Shown one piece after another: positions 34,563 through 43,937 of a DNA stretch of 64,000 nt. The notes beneath the pieces were generated by a model that ran no database searches, was not told where the DNA came from, and saw only the letters and a list, made by a program, of their open reading frames with translations. Both the position numbers and the translations under genes were made by a program. Each line of letters begins with the position of its first letter. The first letter of the stretch is position 1. Location: assembly GCA_942492055.1 (NCBI GenBank), contig CALODP010000019.1, forward strand, positions 62,001 through 126,000. The letters run 5' to 3'. Source of the DNA: CALODP01 sp942492055. Lineage in GTDB: Bacteria; Bacteroidota; Ignavibacteria; Ignavibacteriales; Melioribacteraceae.

Positions 34563-35966
34563 ATGACACGAATACTGCTACTATTGTTACTTATCGCAAA
34601 TTCTATTTTCGCAAATTCCCCTTTGGGTAATGAGATCGATAGACTATTGTCGGAGATTCCGGCCTCGTCGAATATCGGTGTAATTATCTACAATCCGAAC
34701 ACAAGAGATACCATATACTCATTGAATAGCAGAAAAACTTTGATACCTGCATCCAATACGAAACTCTTCACAACAGCGGTAGCATTGGAATTGATGGGAA
34801 ATAATTATCGTTTGTCCACTGCCATTACTTCCCAAGATACTGATTTTTCCGACGGAATAATCGACGGAGATTTGTACATCAAGGGTTTCGGAAATCCCAC
34901 TCTATCAGCGGAGGATATTGATACTCTGGCACAAAAGCTAAAAGAGATGGGAATAAAAAAGATTACGGGAAATATTGTTGGTGACGATTCTTATTTCGAC
35001 GACATATATACTAGAGATGATTGGATAGTAGGTGAGCACGCCAATGTTCATCTCTCCCCTGTTTCGGCTTTGGCAATTAACAGAAACAGAGTGTTACTTA
35101 CGTTATACTCGAACAAGGGTTACGGTAAAGAACCTGGTTATTCGGTTATTCCGGATTATCCTTTCGTATCTGTTTCGAACACCGCTGTAATTAGTAAAGG
35201 AAGAAGAAATCCGAAAATTCGTTACTCTTTCGATAATAATAAATTTTCTCTAAAGATATCGGGTAAAACAAGAAAAAGAAGCTACGGATTCACATACTCC
35301 TTCGACGCTAATAATCCTCCGCTATTCGCGGCATTAGCACTAAGAGACGCTCTTAGAAAGGAAGGAATTGAGATCGAAGGCAAAGCGACAACAGGCATTG
35401 CTCCCGAAGCAATGGCCGCAATAGTTGAGAAATGTATCACTGTTGGGAACTTGATTTCGCTAGTAAACAAAAACAGTGATAATTACCTGGCAGAGTCTTT
35501 GTTCAAATCTCTAGGTGCGTATTACAGCGGAGAACAGGGAAACTCATTTTACGCGACACAAGCTGTTCTATCGTTTATTAACGAGCATGATATTTTCGTT
35601 GACGGAACTTCCATTGTTGACGGGTCAGGAATTTCCCGCTATAATAAAATAACTGTCAATTCCATTTGCGGATTACTGGAAACAGTTTACTTTGACGATA
35701 AGATATTCAATACCTTCTACAATTCACTTGCGATCGGAGGAGTTGACGGCACATTAAAAGATCGCTTAAGAAGAGCTCCGGCATACAACAACTTCCACGG
35801 AAAGACAGGAACACTTAACGGTGTAACCTCCTTATCAGGATATCTGATTACCAAAAGCGGAGAAGAATTAATTATAAGCATGATAATGGAATTCAAGAAA
35901 CGGGGAGCGAATTACTACAGAAACATTCAGGATAAGATAGTTGAAGCAGTTGCCGAAGGGCTATAA
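34563..35966 (+). CDS. dacB: D-alanyl-D-alanine carboxypeptidase/endopeptidase (PBP4, S13)
   Basis: Periplasmic class C penicillin-binding protein that trims or cleaves peptidoglycan cross-links. The 467-residue product has signal peptide MTRILLLLLLIANSIFANS. The active-site triad motifs are all present: SxxK as S64-N-T-K67 in IPASNTKLFT, SxN as S305-D-N307 in NKNSDNYL, and KTG at 414-416 in HGKTGTLNG. The inserted domain between SxxK and SxN is typical of S13 enzymes. The open frame extends 20 codons upstream, but ATG 34563 directly begins the signal peptide and suits the promoter at 34502-34534, so it is preferred. A terminator hairpin overlaps the stop codon. Confidence 0.93.
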   Translation: MTRILLLLLLIANSIFANSPLGNEIDRLLSEIPASSNIGVIIYNPNTRDTIYSLNSRKTLIPASNTKLFTTAVALELMGNNYRLSTAITSQDTDFSDGIIDGDLYIKGFGNPTLSAEDIDTLAQKLKEMGIKKITGNIVGDDSYFDDIYTRDDWIVGEHANVHLSPVSALAINRNRVLLTLYSNKGYGKEPGYSVIPDYPFVSVSNTAVISKGRRNPKIRYSFDNNKFSLKISGKTRKRSYGFTYSFDANNPPLFAALALRDALRKEGIEIEGKATTGIAPEAMAAIVEKCITVGNLISLVNKNSDNYLAESLFKSLGAYYSGEQGNSFYATQAVLSFINEHDIFVDGTSIVDGSGISRYNKITVNSICGLLETVYFDDKIFNTFYNSLAIGGVDGTLKDRLRRAPAYNNFHGKTGTLNGVTSLSGYLITKSGEELIISMIMEFKKRGANYYRNIQDKIVEAVAEGL

Positions 35967-35990
35967 AAAAAGCCCGTTTAAGAACGGGCT
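35964..35990 (-). terminator. Rho-independent terminator of secG
   Basis: Stem AGCCCGTT/AACGGGCT (35971-35978 and 35983-35990) is followed on the minus strand by seven T residues. It lies 24 bases past the secG stop. On the plus strand it also sits at the end of the PBP4 gene, but without a T-tract. Confidence 0.85.
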
Positions 35991-36013
35991 TCATAAAAAA
36001 CTTATATTCGATA

Positions 36014-36361
36014 TTATTTCTTTTCTTCAACAGGTGCTTGTTGAGGCGCTTCGGGAACAGCCATTTCAGTAGGGACACCCTGGCTCCTTGAACTCTGAAT
36101 AATACTTTCCATTTCTTCCGGTGTTCTTTCCGGACTAACAAAAAGTAAATTAATAAGTAAAGAGAGTACAATTAAAGCCCCGCCTAACCACCAAGTAGCT
36201 TTACTTAGGAAATCGGCAGTTCTTCTAGAACCGAACATAGTTCCCATGCCACCGCCAGCTGTAATACCGGCTAAACCACCACCTTTACTGGACTGAAGCA
36301 AAATTACTATAACAAGAAATATTGCAACTATCACGGAAATAGTAATAAAAAGGGAATACAT
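36014..36361 (-). CDS. secG: Preprotein translocase subunit SecG
   Basis: A 115-residue accessory subunit of SecYEG with two transmembrane helices: about residues 2-23 (SLFITISVIVAIFLVIVILL) and 55-75 (WLGGALIVLSLLINLLF). The conserved inter-helix loop QSSKGGGLAGITAGGGMGTMFG is characteristic of SecG. A Glu/Pro/Gln/Ala-rich cytoplasmic tail (EAPQQAPVEEKK) follows. The tRNA gene lies 25 bases upstream on the same strand, so they may be cotranscribed. Confidence 0.95.
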   Translation of the reverse strand: MYSLFITISVIVAIFLVIVILLQSSKGGGLAGITAGGGMGTMFGSRRTADFLSKATWWLGGALIVLSLLINLLFVSPERTPEEMESIIQSSRSQGVPTEMAVPEAPQQAPVEEKK

Positions 36362-36386
36362 AATTTTCTCCTAAGAAGATAAATTG

Positions 36387-36460
36387 TAGCGGGGGAGGGA
36401 TTCGAACCCCCGACACGCGGATTATGATTCCGCTGCTCTAACCTACTGAGCTACCCCGCC
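36387..36460 (-). tRNA. tRNA with anticodon CAT (probably elongator Met)
   Basis: A 74-base cloverleaf on the minus strand. The acceptor stem GGCGGGG pairs with CCCCGCT, G1 making a G-U pair; there is a D-arm AGCTCAGTAGGTTAGAGC. The anticodon stem GCGGA/TCCGC carries loop ATCATAA (anticodon CAT), and the T-arm loop is TTCGAAT. CCA is not encoded. It lacks the initiator C1xA72 mismatch. G4-C69 and G5-C68 differ from the C-G pairs that mark E. coli tRNA-Ile2 for TilS, so elongator tRNA-Met is favoured, but tRNA-Ile(CAT) cannot be excluded by eye. Confidence 0.93.
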
Positions 36461-36545
36461 ACGTCCTGAAAAAACAGATTACAAATATATATCAAGATTT
36501 CAATAACGTCAAGTAACAAGTGGAAAAATTTTTATCAAATGTTTT

Positions 36546-37556
36546 CTAAGCAATATTCTCCGAACGCCTTCTTAGCAGATAGACAAAAATCGGAGCACCG
36601 AATAAAGCGGTAACTGATCCAACCGGTAATTCGGCAGGAGCGATTACGGTTCGCGCCAAAGTATCTGCCAAAACAAGGAATGCCGCTCCCGCGAAAAAAG
36701 ATGAGGGAATAACAATACGATTATCGATTCCAAAAACCAATCTGCAAAGATGTGGAATCAGTAAACCAACAAATCCGATTATTCCCGTAACCGAAACAAT
36801 TGCACCAATCATAAGGCTCGAAATAATATAGGCGCCATTTTTAACCCGATTGGTGTTTATTCCAAGATGCCTTGCGCTCTCCTCTCCCATAGCCAAAATA
36901 TTGAACTTATGGGAATTTACCGAAAGAACAATTAGCAGCAATAAACTCAACGGAAGTAAATACTCAGCAGCATTTGCGTCGGCAATAGAAAGATTACCCA
37001 CAAGCCAAAAAACTACATTTCGAAGAGAATTATCCAAAAGTGTCATCAGCAAAAGAATAGCGGCGGAGAAGAAAGCTCCTATCATTACTCCACTTAATAG
37101 CAAAATATTCGGTTCAATCTCACCGTAACGTCGTCCTAGCATAAAGACGAGAAAAACAACACTGAGTGCTCCCGCAAAAGCAAGCGCCTGGGTTCCGAGA
37201 AAACTCATTCCGAGGAAAAAAGAAAGAACCGCTCCGAAAGTACCTCCACTGGAAATTCCTAATATATATGGCTCGGCAAGAGGATTCATCAAAATCGATT
37301 GAAATATAGCTCCGGTAATAGACAATCCACCACCTACGGCTACCCCGAGTAAGATACGAGGAAGCCTGATATTGAAAATAATTTGATCGAGTGTGGAATT
37401 ATCATTCGTGCCAACAAATACGGAAATAATCTCTGAGATCGAGATATCAACACTTCCGACAGAAAGACTCACCAAACAAGCGACAACTGTAATTACTATC
37501 AGGAAGAATACTTCCAGAGAATATCTTACGAATTTTACTCTTCCAAAATCTTCCAT
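36546..37556 (-). CDS. FecCD/BtuC-type ABC transporter permease
   Basis: A 336-residue inner-membrane permease with about ten transmembrane helices, of the family importing ferric siderophores, haem or cobalamin. Signatures are RLPRILLGVAVGGGLSITG, NPLAEPYILGISSGGTFGAV, and the coupling-helix region GFVGLLIPHLCRLVFG followed by the C-terminal VGSVTALFGAPIFVYLLRR. No ATPase or substrate-binding protein gene is present in the window, so the transported ligand is unknown. Its start overlaps the end of obgE by 22 bases, an odd partnership implying translational coupling. Confidence 0.92.
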   Translation of the reverse strand: MEDFGRVKFVRYSLEVFFLIVITVVACLVSLSVGSVDISISEIISVFVGTNDNSTLDQIIFNIRLPRILLGVAVGGGLSITGAIFQSILMNPLAEPYILGISSGGTFGAVLSFFLGMSFLGTQALAFAGALSVVFLVFMLGRRYGEIEPNILLLSGVMIGAFFSAAILLLMTLLDNSLRNVVFWLVGNLSIADANAAEYLLPLSLLLLIVLSVNSHKFNILAMGEESARHLGINTNRVKNGAYIISSLMIGAIVSVTGIIGFVGLLIPHLCRLVFGIDNRIVIPSSFFAGAAFLVLADTLARTVIAPAELPVGSVTALFGAPIFVYLLRRRSENIA

Positions 37557-38521
37557 AAATTATCCACTATTTCGCCTATACCAATATTCGCCGCGGAAGA
37601 TATATAGAATATCTTATCATCGTATCCGGGGAGTTTCACTTTCTTCAGGTCTTTCAATTCATCTTCAGGCAAAAGATCCAGTTTAGTGAAAGCAACCAAA
37701 CGTCTCTTTTCCGTCATATTATCGCTAAAGTTTTTCAATTCATTCATAATCGTATTAAATTCCGTCACCGGATCTTCGGTGATACAATCGATAAGAATCA
37801 AAAGAATCTTGGTTCTTTCGATATGCTTAAGGAATTTATGCCCGAGCCCTTTCCCTTCGTGAGCTCCTTCGATGATACCGGGAATATCAGCCACTGTAAA
37901 GGATTTATAATCGTGGTATTTTACGATTCCGAGATTCGGCTCCAAAGTGGTAAAAGGATAATCGGCGATTTTCGGACGAGCCGCTGAAACGGTTGAAATA
38001 AATGTCGATTTTCCGGCATTAGGGAATCCGACAAGTCCGACATCAGCCAGCAATTTTAATTCGAGAACAACTTCTCTCTCTTCCCCTGGCAAGCCTGGTT
38101 GCGCATATCGAGGAGCCTGATTTGTGGAGGTTGCAAAATTAGAATTTCCTTTTCCCCCCTTCCCACCTTTCAGAAAAACCTCCTCTTTACCGTCTTCATC
38201 CATATCAAGCAGAATTTCACCACTTTCGGCATCTTTAACGATAGTACCAATCGGTACTTTTACAATAACATCTTCTCCGTTTTTACCATCTTTAAGGGAA
38301 GTTCCCCCTTTTTGTCCATTATCGGCAATAAACTTTCTATTGTATTTAAAATCGAGTAAAGTATTCAGATTTCTATCGGCGCGGAAAATAATACTTCCGC
38401 CCACTCCGCCATTTCCTCCGGCAGGGCCCCCTTTGGGGACATACTTTTCGCGTCTGAAGGCAACAGCTCCTTCGCCACCATCTCCCGACTTAACAAAAAT
38501 TTTCGAGTAATCAATAAACAT
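37535..38521 (-). CDS. obgE: GTPase ObgE/CgtA
   Basis: Essential GTPase for 50S ribosome assembly and stress control. The 328 residues comprise the Gly-rich Obg fold (SGDGGEGAVAFRREKYVPKGG) to about residue 158. The G domain follows with G1 GFPNAGKSTFISTV, G3 DIPGIIEGAHEGKGLG, G4 FTKLDLL and G5 SSAANIG. The C-terminal TGS/OCT-type extension of some Obg proteins is absent, as is common in Bacteroidota. It starts two bases after the acidic unknown gene and overlaps the permease gene by 22 bases, so the three are cotranscribed. Confidence 0.96.
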   Translation of the reverse strand: MFIDYSKIFVKSGDGGEGAVAFRREKYVPKGGPAGGNGGVGGSIIFRADRNLNTLLDFKYNRKFIADNGQKGGTSLKDGKNGEDVIVKVPIGTIVKDAESGEILLDMDEDGKEEVFLKGGKGGKGNSNFATSTNQAPRYAQPGLPGEEREVVLELKLLADVGLVGFPNAGKSTFISTVSAARPKIADYPFTTLEPNLGIVKYHDYKSFTVADIPGIIEGAHEGKGLGHKFLKHIERTKILLILIDCITEDPVTEFNTIMNELKNFSDNMTEKRRLVAFTKLDLLPEDELKDLKKVKLPGYDDKIFYISSAANIGIGEIVDNLWKILEE

Positions 38522-38523
38522 AA

Positions 38524-40272
38524 TTATGTACGATCAAAATATTCTAAAATGATTGATTTGAATGTCTTCACTTCCTTAGAGGAAGGGCTGACATGATTTA
38601 TTTGGCAAATTTCTTCAATAATTCTTTCCGCTTCTTCTTCGGAATCGCATTCGGAAATTCGCTCTATTGTATTTGCAAACTCTTCCATATCATAATCGAA
38701 GAGAACTTCGATTATCTTAGTCATTTTTTTATGCTCCAATAATTCCGAGATGTCAACTTCGGCATCCGGAGTAGTTTTCGGTGGAGCGCTCTCTTCTTCG
38801 ATAACTTCTTCTAATTCTTTCTCTTCCGGCTGAGCAACTGTAAAATCATCTTCATTAAACAAAACCGGTTCATCCGGCTCAGGTTTGAGTTCGGTTTTAG
38901 TCCCTTCTTCAACCGATTCGGGTATTTCTTCAAACTCTACAGAACTATCCTCGGGAACAAAATCATCTTCACTTAAGGTTTCGACTTTTTCTGACTGCCA
39001 TTCGTTAAACTCATCTTCCACTACCATATCTTCCGGAGAAACAGTTTCGAATTTGATATGCACATCCCGGTCATTCGGTTCTGTCTCCTCAACCGGTTCT
39101 TCCTTTTTATCAAATGCGTCGAAAACTTCTTCATCCTCGGAGATAACCATTCTTTCATTCGCGAGAGAATCGTCTACTGACAAATCGTTTTCGTTATATT
39201 GCACTTCTTCCTTTGCTAATTCCATCGCTTCGGAAAGTGTATCATTGTGTATATGAGTTTCCTCTTCATTATCGGGCAGAAAATCAAATTCCTCTTCCGA
39301 TTCACCTTGAGGATGATTTTCCTCTTCTGTCTCAGTTACATCAATAACATCATGGTAACTATTCTCCGAAGATTTGAACTGCGAAGTATCAAAGGAAAAT
39401 GTATGCTCCAACTGCTCATCCGAAATCTCTTCCTCTTCGATTTCTTCTTCGAATATATCTTCTTCTTCAACGGGGATAGACTCTTCCTCAACCTCTTCAA
39501 CAATTTCTGTAATTTTCGGCTTGGCTGTACATAATATTTCTTCGAAGTCGGAGATCAAATATTTGGAATTCTCGTCACCGGAAAACTTCTCATTCAGTTT
39601 TGCAACTAACTCCTCTTGCCCTTTATCGTTCAAAAATAGTTCAACACTCTTTTTAGTAACCCTCTGATTATTAACAACCCCGATATTGAAAAAATCAGCC
39701 ATTGAACTCAAAGCGGATGAAATTAATGAATTAGGATTCTCGGCGAAGCCCAGAGCATCAATTTTTTTCAAAAGGCTTTCGAATTCTTCCCTGTTTATTC
39801 TCTGTATCTTTTTCTTTTCGAAATAAGCATTTATTACATCTCGCAAATACTCGAAATAATAGAGATATTGAAGAATCTGTTTTATTTCCGAAACACTCTT
39901 TTCATTTTCTTCCTCAAATACAAACTTCTCCAACGACCAATTGGGTCGTACGATAAAACTTATATTGAAAGAAACAGCGTGCATAATCAACTTACTAATG
40001 TAGTCGATTGAGAAACGCTTGGTTCGTTTAATCTCTTCACTCATCAATGAGAAATATTTGTTGATCTTACCACCGGAATAATCAAAAATGGAATTGTGCA
40101 AAAGTTTTTGTCGTTCCTCGAAAATGAGGAAATCGATCTCTGCGGAAATATACTTAAGAATAGCCGGATGAATTCCCGCGCGCAGTAATTGTTCGTAAGT
40201 AATGAACGTTCCCAGCTTATTGACTTTATTATGATTAAAGTCGAAGATAAATTGAATTTCTCGCTCAAACAT
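38524..40272 (-). CDS. Acidic protein of unknown function upstream of obgE
   Basis: I do not recognise this protein. The start is placed at ATG 40272 (FEREIQFIFDF...), giving 582 residues. The open frame continues 40 codons upstream, but that part is hydrophobic and overlaps the sdh terminator at 40361-40389. Residues 1-250 look helical and mixed. From about 250 to 520 the chain is extremely acidic (runs such as EEVEEESIPVEEEDIFEEE) and probably disordered. The last ~70 residues (EVDISELLEHKKMTKIIEVLF to the end) look like a folded helical module. No signal peptide. Two-base spacing to obgE suggests co-expression with this ribosome-assembly GTPase, but a shared role is only inference. Confidence 0.75.
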   Translation of the reverse strand: MFEREIQFIFDFNHNKVNKLGTFITYEQLLRAGIHPAILKYISAEIDFLIFEERQKLLHNSIFDYSGGKINKYFSLMSEEIKRTKRFSIDYISKLIMHAVSFNISFIVRPNWSLEKFVFEEENEKSVSEIKQILQYLYYFEYLRDVINAYFEKKKIQRINREEFESLLKKIDALGFAENPNSLISSALSSMADFFNIGVVNNQRVTKKSVELFLNDKGQEELVAKLNEKFSGDENSKYLISDFEEILCTAKPKITEIVEEVEEESIPVEEEDIFEEEIEEEEISDEQLEHTFSFDTSQFKSSENSYHDVIDVTETEEENHPQGESEEEFDFLPDNEEETHIHNDTLSEAMELAKEEVQYNENDLSVDDSLANERMVISEDEEVFDAFDKKEEPVEETEPNDRDVHIKFETVSPEDMVVEDEFNEWQSEKVETLSEDDFVPEDSSVEFEEIPESVEEGTKTELKPEPDEPVLFNEDDFTVAQPEEKELEEVIEEESAPPKTTPDAEVDISELLEHKKMTKIIEVLFDYDMEEFANTIERISECDSEEEAERIIEEICQINHVSPSSKEVKTFKSIILEYFDRT

Positions 40273-40360
40273 AGTAACACTACTTTGTTTTGTTATACAA
40301 TTCAACATTCCGGATGAAAACACCAACAATGGAATACTAAGTATAGTAAAATGAAATAAA

Positions 40361-40389
40361 AAAATCCCGATTAAAACAATCGGGATTTT
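40361..40389 (-). terminator. Rho-independent terminator of the sdh operon
   Basis: Perfect 12-bp stem AAAATCCCGATT/AATCGGGATTTT (40361-40372 and 40378-40389) with loop AAAAC. It continues on the minus strand into a T-tract and lies 31 bases past the sdhB stop. Confidence 0.92.
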
Positions 40390-40419
40390 CATTTATATCT
40401 AAATAGATAATTTTATTTG

Positions 40420-41190
40420 CTATAAGTCAGTGTGTTTTGACTTAGCTTTGGCAATAATAAAGTCTCTATTCATACGTGCGATATTCTCGATAGAGATACC
40501 TTTAGGACATTCAGCTTCGCAAGCGTAGGTGTTTGTGCAAGCACCGAATCCGAGATCGTCCATAACTTTAACCATTTTCTGAACTCTCTCGTAACGTTCT
40601 GTTTGGCCCTGAGGTAACATAGCGTATTGAGAAATCTTCGCGCTCATGAACAACATAGCCGAAGCGTTTTTACAAGATGCAACACAAGCGCCACAACCGA
40701 TACAAGCAGCAGCATCGAAAGCTACGGCAGCTTCTTCTTTCGGTATTGGAATAGCGTTAGCATCAGGAACACCACCGGTATTAACCGAAATAAAACCACC
40801 GGCCTGCATGATTTTATCAAGTCCGGAACGATCGACCATAAGGTCTTTGATAACCGGGAAAGCTTTCGCTCTGAAAGGCTCAACCCAGATTTCATCTCCG
40901 TCCTTGAAATTTCTCATATGCAACTGGCATGTAGCGATATTCGGAACTGGTCCGTGAGGATGGCCATTAATGACCAAACCGCAAGTACCGCAAATACCTT
41001 CGCGGCAATCACTTTCGAAAGTAATAGGATCTTGTCCGTTCTTTTCGAGGTCGTTATTAATTTCATCCAAAACTTCCAAAAAAGAAGCATCAGGAGAAAC
41101 AGCAACTTTGTAAGCAACAAAATTCCCTGCTGATTCGGGACCTTTCTGTCGCCAGATTTGCAGAGTTAAGTTCAATTTATCGTTAGTCAT
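40420..41190 (-). CDS. sdhB: Succinate dehydrogenase/fumarate reductase iron-sulfur subunit
   Basis: Carries electrons from the flavin subunit to the membrane anchor. The 256 residues show the 2Fe-2S motif DCREGICGTCGLVINGHPHG, the 4Fe-4S motif CIGCGACVASCKNASAMLF and the terminal ACEAECPKGISIENI ligands of the third cluster. The ATG overlaps the sdhA stop by one base. It is the last gene of sdhCAB, before a strong terminator. The complex may run as succinate dehydrogenase (TCA cycle) or as fumarate reductase; sequence alone does not decide. Confidence 0.96.
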   Translation of the reverse strand: MTNDKLNLTLQIWRQKGPESAGNFVAYKVAVSPDASFLEVLDEINNDLEKNGQDPITFESDCREGICGTCGLVINGHPHGPVPNIATCQLHMRNFKDGDEIWVEPFRAKAFPVIKDLMVDRSGLDKIMQAGGFISVNTGGVPDANAIPIPKEEAAVAFDAAACIGCGACVASCKNASAMLFMSAKISQYAMLPQGQTERYERVQKMVKVMDDLGFGACTNTYACEAECPKGISIENIARMNRDFIIAKAKSKHTDL

Positions 41191-43100
41191 TATTTATAAC
41201 TCCTCGTTGCTAATTCAACATATTCGAACTCAAGTTCTTCTTGATGACGATTCCATTTGCATCCGTCTCCGTATTCCCAAGCAGCAACATGTGCGTATTT
41301 TTGGTCATCACGTAATGCTTCCCCTTCGTCTGTCTGGTATTCTTCTCTGAAGTGACCGCCACAAGATTCGTTTCTGTTAAGAGCATCGAGAGCCATTAAT
41401 TCACCAAGTTCAAGATAATCAACAAGTCGGCCGGCTCTTTCAAGATTCTGGTTAACGCTCATGTCGTCACCGACAACTTTAACGTCTTTCCAGAATACTT
41501 CGCGCAATTCTTTTATTTCTTTTATTGCTTCGTTCAATCCTTTTTCGTTTCTACCCATACCGACTTTATTCCACATGATTCTACCTAATTTCTTGTGGAT
41601 TTCGTCTACTGTCTGAGAACCGTTGATTGAAAGAAGTTTTTTGTGTAAGTCTTTTACTTTACCCGCTTCTTCTTCGAAAGCAGCATTATCTTCGGAAAGC
41701 AATTCAGGTTTATCTCCGGCAAGATAATTACCGATTGTATAAGGGATAACGAAATAACCGTCAGCCAAACCTTGCATAAGAGCACTAGCACCAAGTCTGT
41801 TGGCACCGTGATCGGAGAAGTTAGCTTCACCCAATACGAAGAGCCCAGGAATAGTTGACATCAAGTTATAATCTACCCAAAGACCACCCATAGTGTAGTG
41901 AGGAGCAGGATAGATTTTCATTGGAGTTTTGTAAGGATTATCCCCTGTAATTGTCTCGTATATTTCGAACAAGTTACCATATCTATCTTCGATGACATCA
42001 GCACCCAAACGGTTGATCGGATCTTTGAAATCAAGATAAACAGCTTCCTGTCCTTGAGCGCCTCTTCCGTCGTCGAAAGCTTCTTTCGCGCTTCTGGAAG
42101 CGATATCACGAGGAGTTAAGTTACCGAAGGAAGGATATTTTCTTTCCAAATAATAATCTCTTTCATCTTCGGGAATATCCTCAGGTTTTCTCATATCACC
42201 TTTTTTCTTTGGTACCCAAATTCTACCGTCATTTCTCAAACTCTCACTCATAAGAGTAAGTTTTGACTGACCTTCTCCGTGAACCGGAAGAGCGGTAGGA
42301 TGGATCTGAGTGAAACAAGGATTTGCGAAATAAGCACCTTTTTTGTGGCATCTCCAAGCGGAAGTAGCGTTACAGTTCATAGCGTTTGTTGAAAGGAAGA
42401 ATACGTTAGCGTATCCACCGGTAGCAATACAAACAGCGTGAGCGGAATGTTTTTCAACTTCCCCAGTAACCTGATCTCTGGTAATAATACCTTTTGCCAC
42501 ACCGTCAACAACAACCAATTCCAACATCTCTTTACGAGTATATTGTTTTACATTGCCCAAACCAATTTGTCTGTTAAGAGCACTATAAGCACCTAACAAT
42601 AACTGCTGACCGGTTTGTCCTTTTGCGTAGAAAGTTCTGGAAACCTGCGCACCACCGAAAGAACGGTTATCCAAAAGACCACCATAATCCCTCGCGAAAG
42701 GAACACCTTGAGCAACACATTGGTCAATGATGTTGTTACTAACTTCTGCAAGACGATAAACGTTAGCTTCACGAGCTCTGAAATCGCCTCCTTTAACTGT
42801 ATCGTAAAACAATCTGAAGATTGAGTCACCGTCGTTCTGATAATTTTTTGCGGCGTTAATACCACCTTGAGCAGCAATAGAGTGAGCTCTTCTGGCACTA
42901 TCATGGAAAGTAAATACTTCCACGTTGTAACCAAGTTCACCTAAAGAAGCTGCGGCAGAAGCACCAGCAAGACCGGTACCCACAACAATAACTTTATATT
43001 TTCTTTTGTTGGACGGGTTAACCAGTTTCATATTGAATTTATGATTCGTCCACTTTTCAGATATGTGTCCTTCGGGTATTTTTGCGTCTAAAACTGCCAT
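41190..43100 (-). CDS. sdhA: Succinate dehydrogenase/fumarate reductase flavoprotein subunit
   Basis: Catalytic subunit with covalent FAD. The 636 residues include the dinucleotide fold KVIVVGTGLAGASAAASLGELG, the FAD-attachment His in RRAHSIAAQGGINAAKNY, the substrate loop CFTQIHPTALPVHGEGQSKL, and the active-site region PAPHYTMGGLWVDYN with GLFVLGEANFSDHGANRLGASALMQGL. Length and the sdhC-A-B order match the Bacteroidota/epsilonproteobacterial type. It overlaps both neighbours by one base. Confidence 0.96.
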   Translation of the reverse strand: MAVLDAKIPEGHISEKWTNHKFNMKLVNPSNKRKYKVIVVGTGLAGASAAASLGELGYNVEVFTFHDSARRAHSIAAQGGINAAKNYQNDGDSIFRLFYDTVKGGDFRAREANVYRLAEVSNNIIDQCVAQGVPFARDYGGLLDNRSFGGAQVSRTFYAKGQTGQQLLLGAYSALNRQIGLGNVKQYTRKEMLELVVVDGVAKGIITRDQVTGEVEKHSAHAVCIATGGYANVFFLSTNAMNCNATSAWRCHKKGAYFANPCFTQIHPTALPVHGEGQSKLTLMSESLRNDGRIWVPKKKGDMRKPEDIPEDERDYYLERKYPSFGNLTPRDIASRSAKEAFDDGRGAQGQEAVYLDFKDPINRLGADVIEDRYGNLFEIYETITGDNPYKTPMKIYPAPHYTMGGLWVDYNLMSTIPGLFVLGEANFSDHGANRLGASALMQGLADGYFVIPYTIGNYLAGDKPELLSEDNAAFEEEAGKVKDLHKKLLSINGSQTVDEIHKKLGRIMWNKVGMGRNEKGLNEAIKEIKELREVFWKDVKVVGDDMSVNQNLERAGRLVDYLELGELMALDALNRNESCGGHFREEYQTDEGEALRDDQKYAHVAAWEYGDGCKWNRHQEELEFEYVELATRSYK

Positions 43101-43771
43101 TAATTACCTCCAAAGAAAAAATAGAAATAGATAGGTATCGAAGCGAATCCTAAAGCAACAATAATCGAATAAGCAGTACCTATTCCTTTAATAAAGGAGA
43201 AGTACTTCTTATGATTCCAACCGAAAGTCTGAAACGCACTCTGAAAACCGTGATTTAAATGAAATCCTAACAAAATAACCGCAAGCAAATAAATAACGGA
43301 GTAAATAGGGCTTTGGAAAGTCTTTACGATAATATCGTAGTACCCAGCTGAACTACCTTCCGCATGCCCGCCGAAATTGAAAGCGGTCCAAATTGTTGAT
43401 AGATGAAGAGCTAAGAAAATAAAAACAATGCTACCAGTGTAAATCATTGTTCTTGAGAAAATAGAAGAGTTTTGTGATGAAGCGTTAACCTTGTAAGCAA
43501 CAGGTCTTGCTTTCTTGTTCCCCCACCAAAGCACATAGGCATTGTAAATGTGAAATACGAATATTGCAACCAGAATAACCTCAACAACTCGAATAACAGG
43601 TTTAACAACATCCAGAGTTTCCACATAACCATTAAATGCTTCAGCGCCACCAAATAGGGTCAAATTCCCAACAAGATGGACACAAAGGAAACCAATAAGA
43701 CAGATTCCTGTAAGGGCCATCACAAACTTTTTCCCAACTGAAGAGTTTAAGCTTCTTAAAAGCCAGCCCAT
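43100..43771 (-). CDS. sdhC: Succinate dehydrogenase cytochrome b558-type membrane subunit
   Basis: A 223-residue single membrane anchor with five predicted helices, the b558 family in which one subunit replaces SdhCD and binds two haems b. It has GKKFVMALTGICLIGFLCVHLVGNL in helix 1, HIYNAYVLWWGNKKARP after helix 2, FLALHLSTIWTAF and the HLNHGFQSAFQTFGWNHKKY block; His residues in these helices are the expected haem ligands. It is the first gene of sdhCAB with a strong ribosome-binding site (TTAGGAGGAA) and a good promoter match at 43892-43923. Confidence 0.93.
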   Translation of the reverse strand: MGWLLRSLNSSVGKKFVMALTGICLIGFLCVHLVGNLTLFGGAEAFNGYVETLDVVKPVIRVVEVILVAIFVFHIYNAYVLWWGNKKARPVAYKVNASSQNSSIFSRTMIYTGSIVFIFLALHLSTIWTAFNFGGHAEGSSAGYYDIIVKTFQSPIYSVIYLLAVILLGFHLNHGFQSAFQTFGWNHKKYFSFIKGIGTAYSIIVALGFASIPIYFYFFFGGN

Positions 43772-43891
43772 TAAATTCCTCCTAACCTTAATAGTTAATT
43801 AAAATAATCAGTAATTAGAAATGTATTTTTCCAGCTAATGAAAAATCACGCGAAGTGAAACGATTTGTAATTAGACAAACGATTCCATTTT

Positions 43892-43923
43892 CAAAAATAA
43901 TCTATTTCGCATTGATTTTCAAA
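43892..43923 (-). promoter_or_regulatory. Bacteroidota-type promoter of sdhCAB
   Basis: On the minus strand, TTTG (43923-43920), a 20-base spacer, then TATTTTTG (43899-43892), a full match to the -33/-7 pattern. It sits about 120 bases before the sdhC ATG, leaving a long untranslated leader in which I see no convincing riboswitch. Confidence 0.6.
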
Positions 43924-43937
43924 AATTACTAATCAGA

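Noticed and set aside
36387..36460. Initiator tRNA-fMet
   Set aside because: The first pair is G-U rather than the C-A mismatch expected of bacterial initiators.
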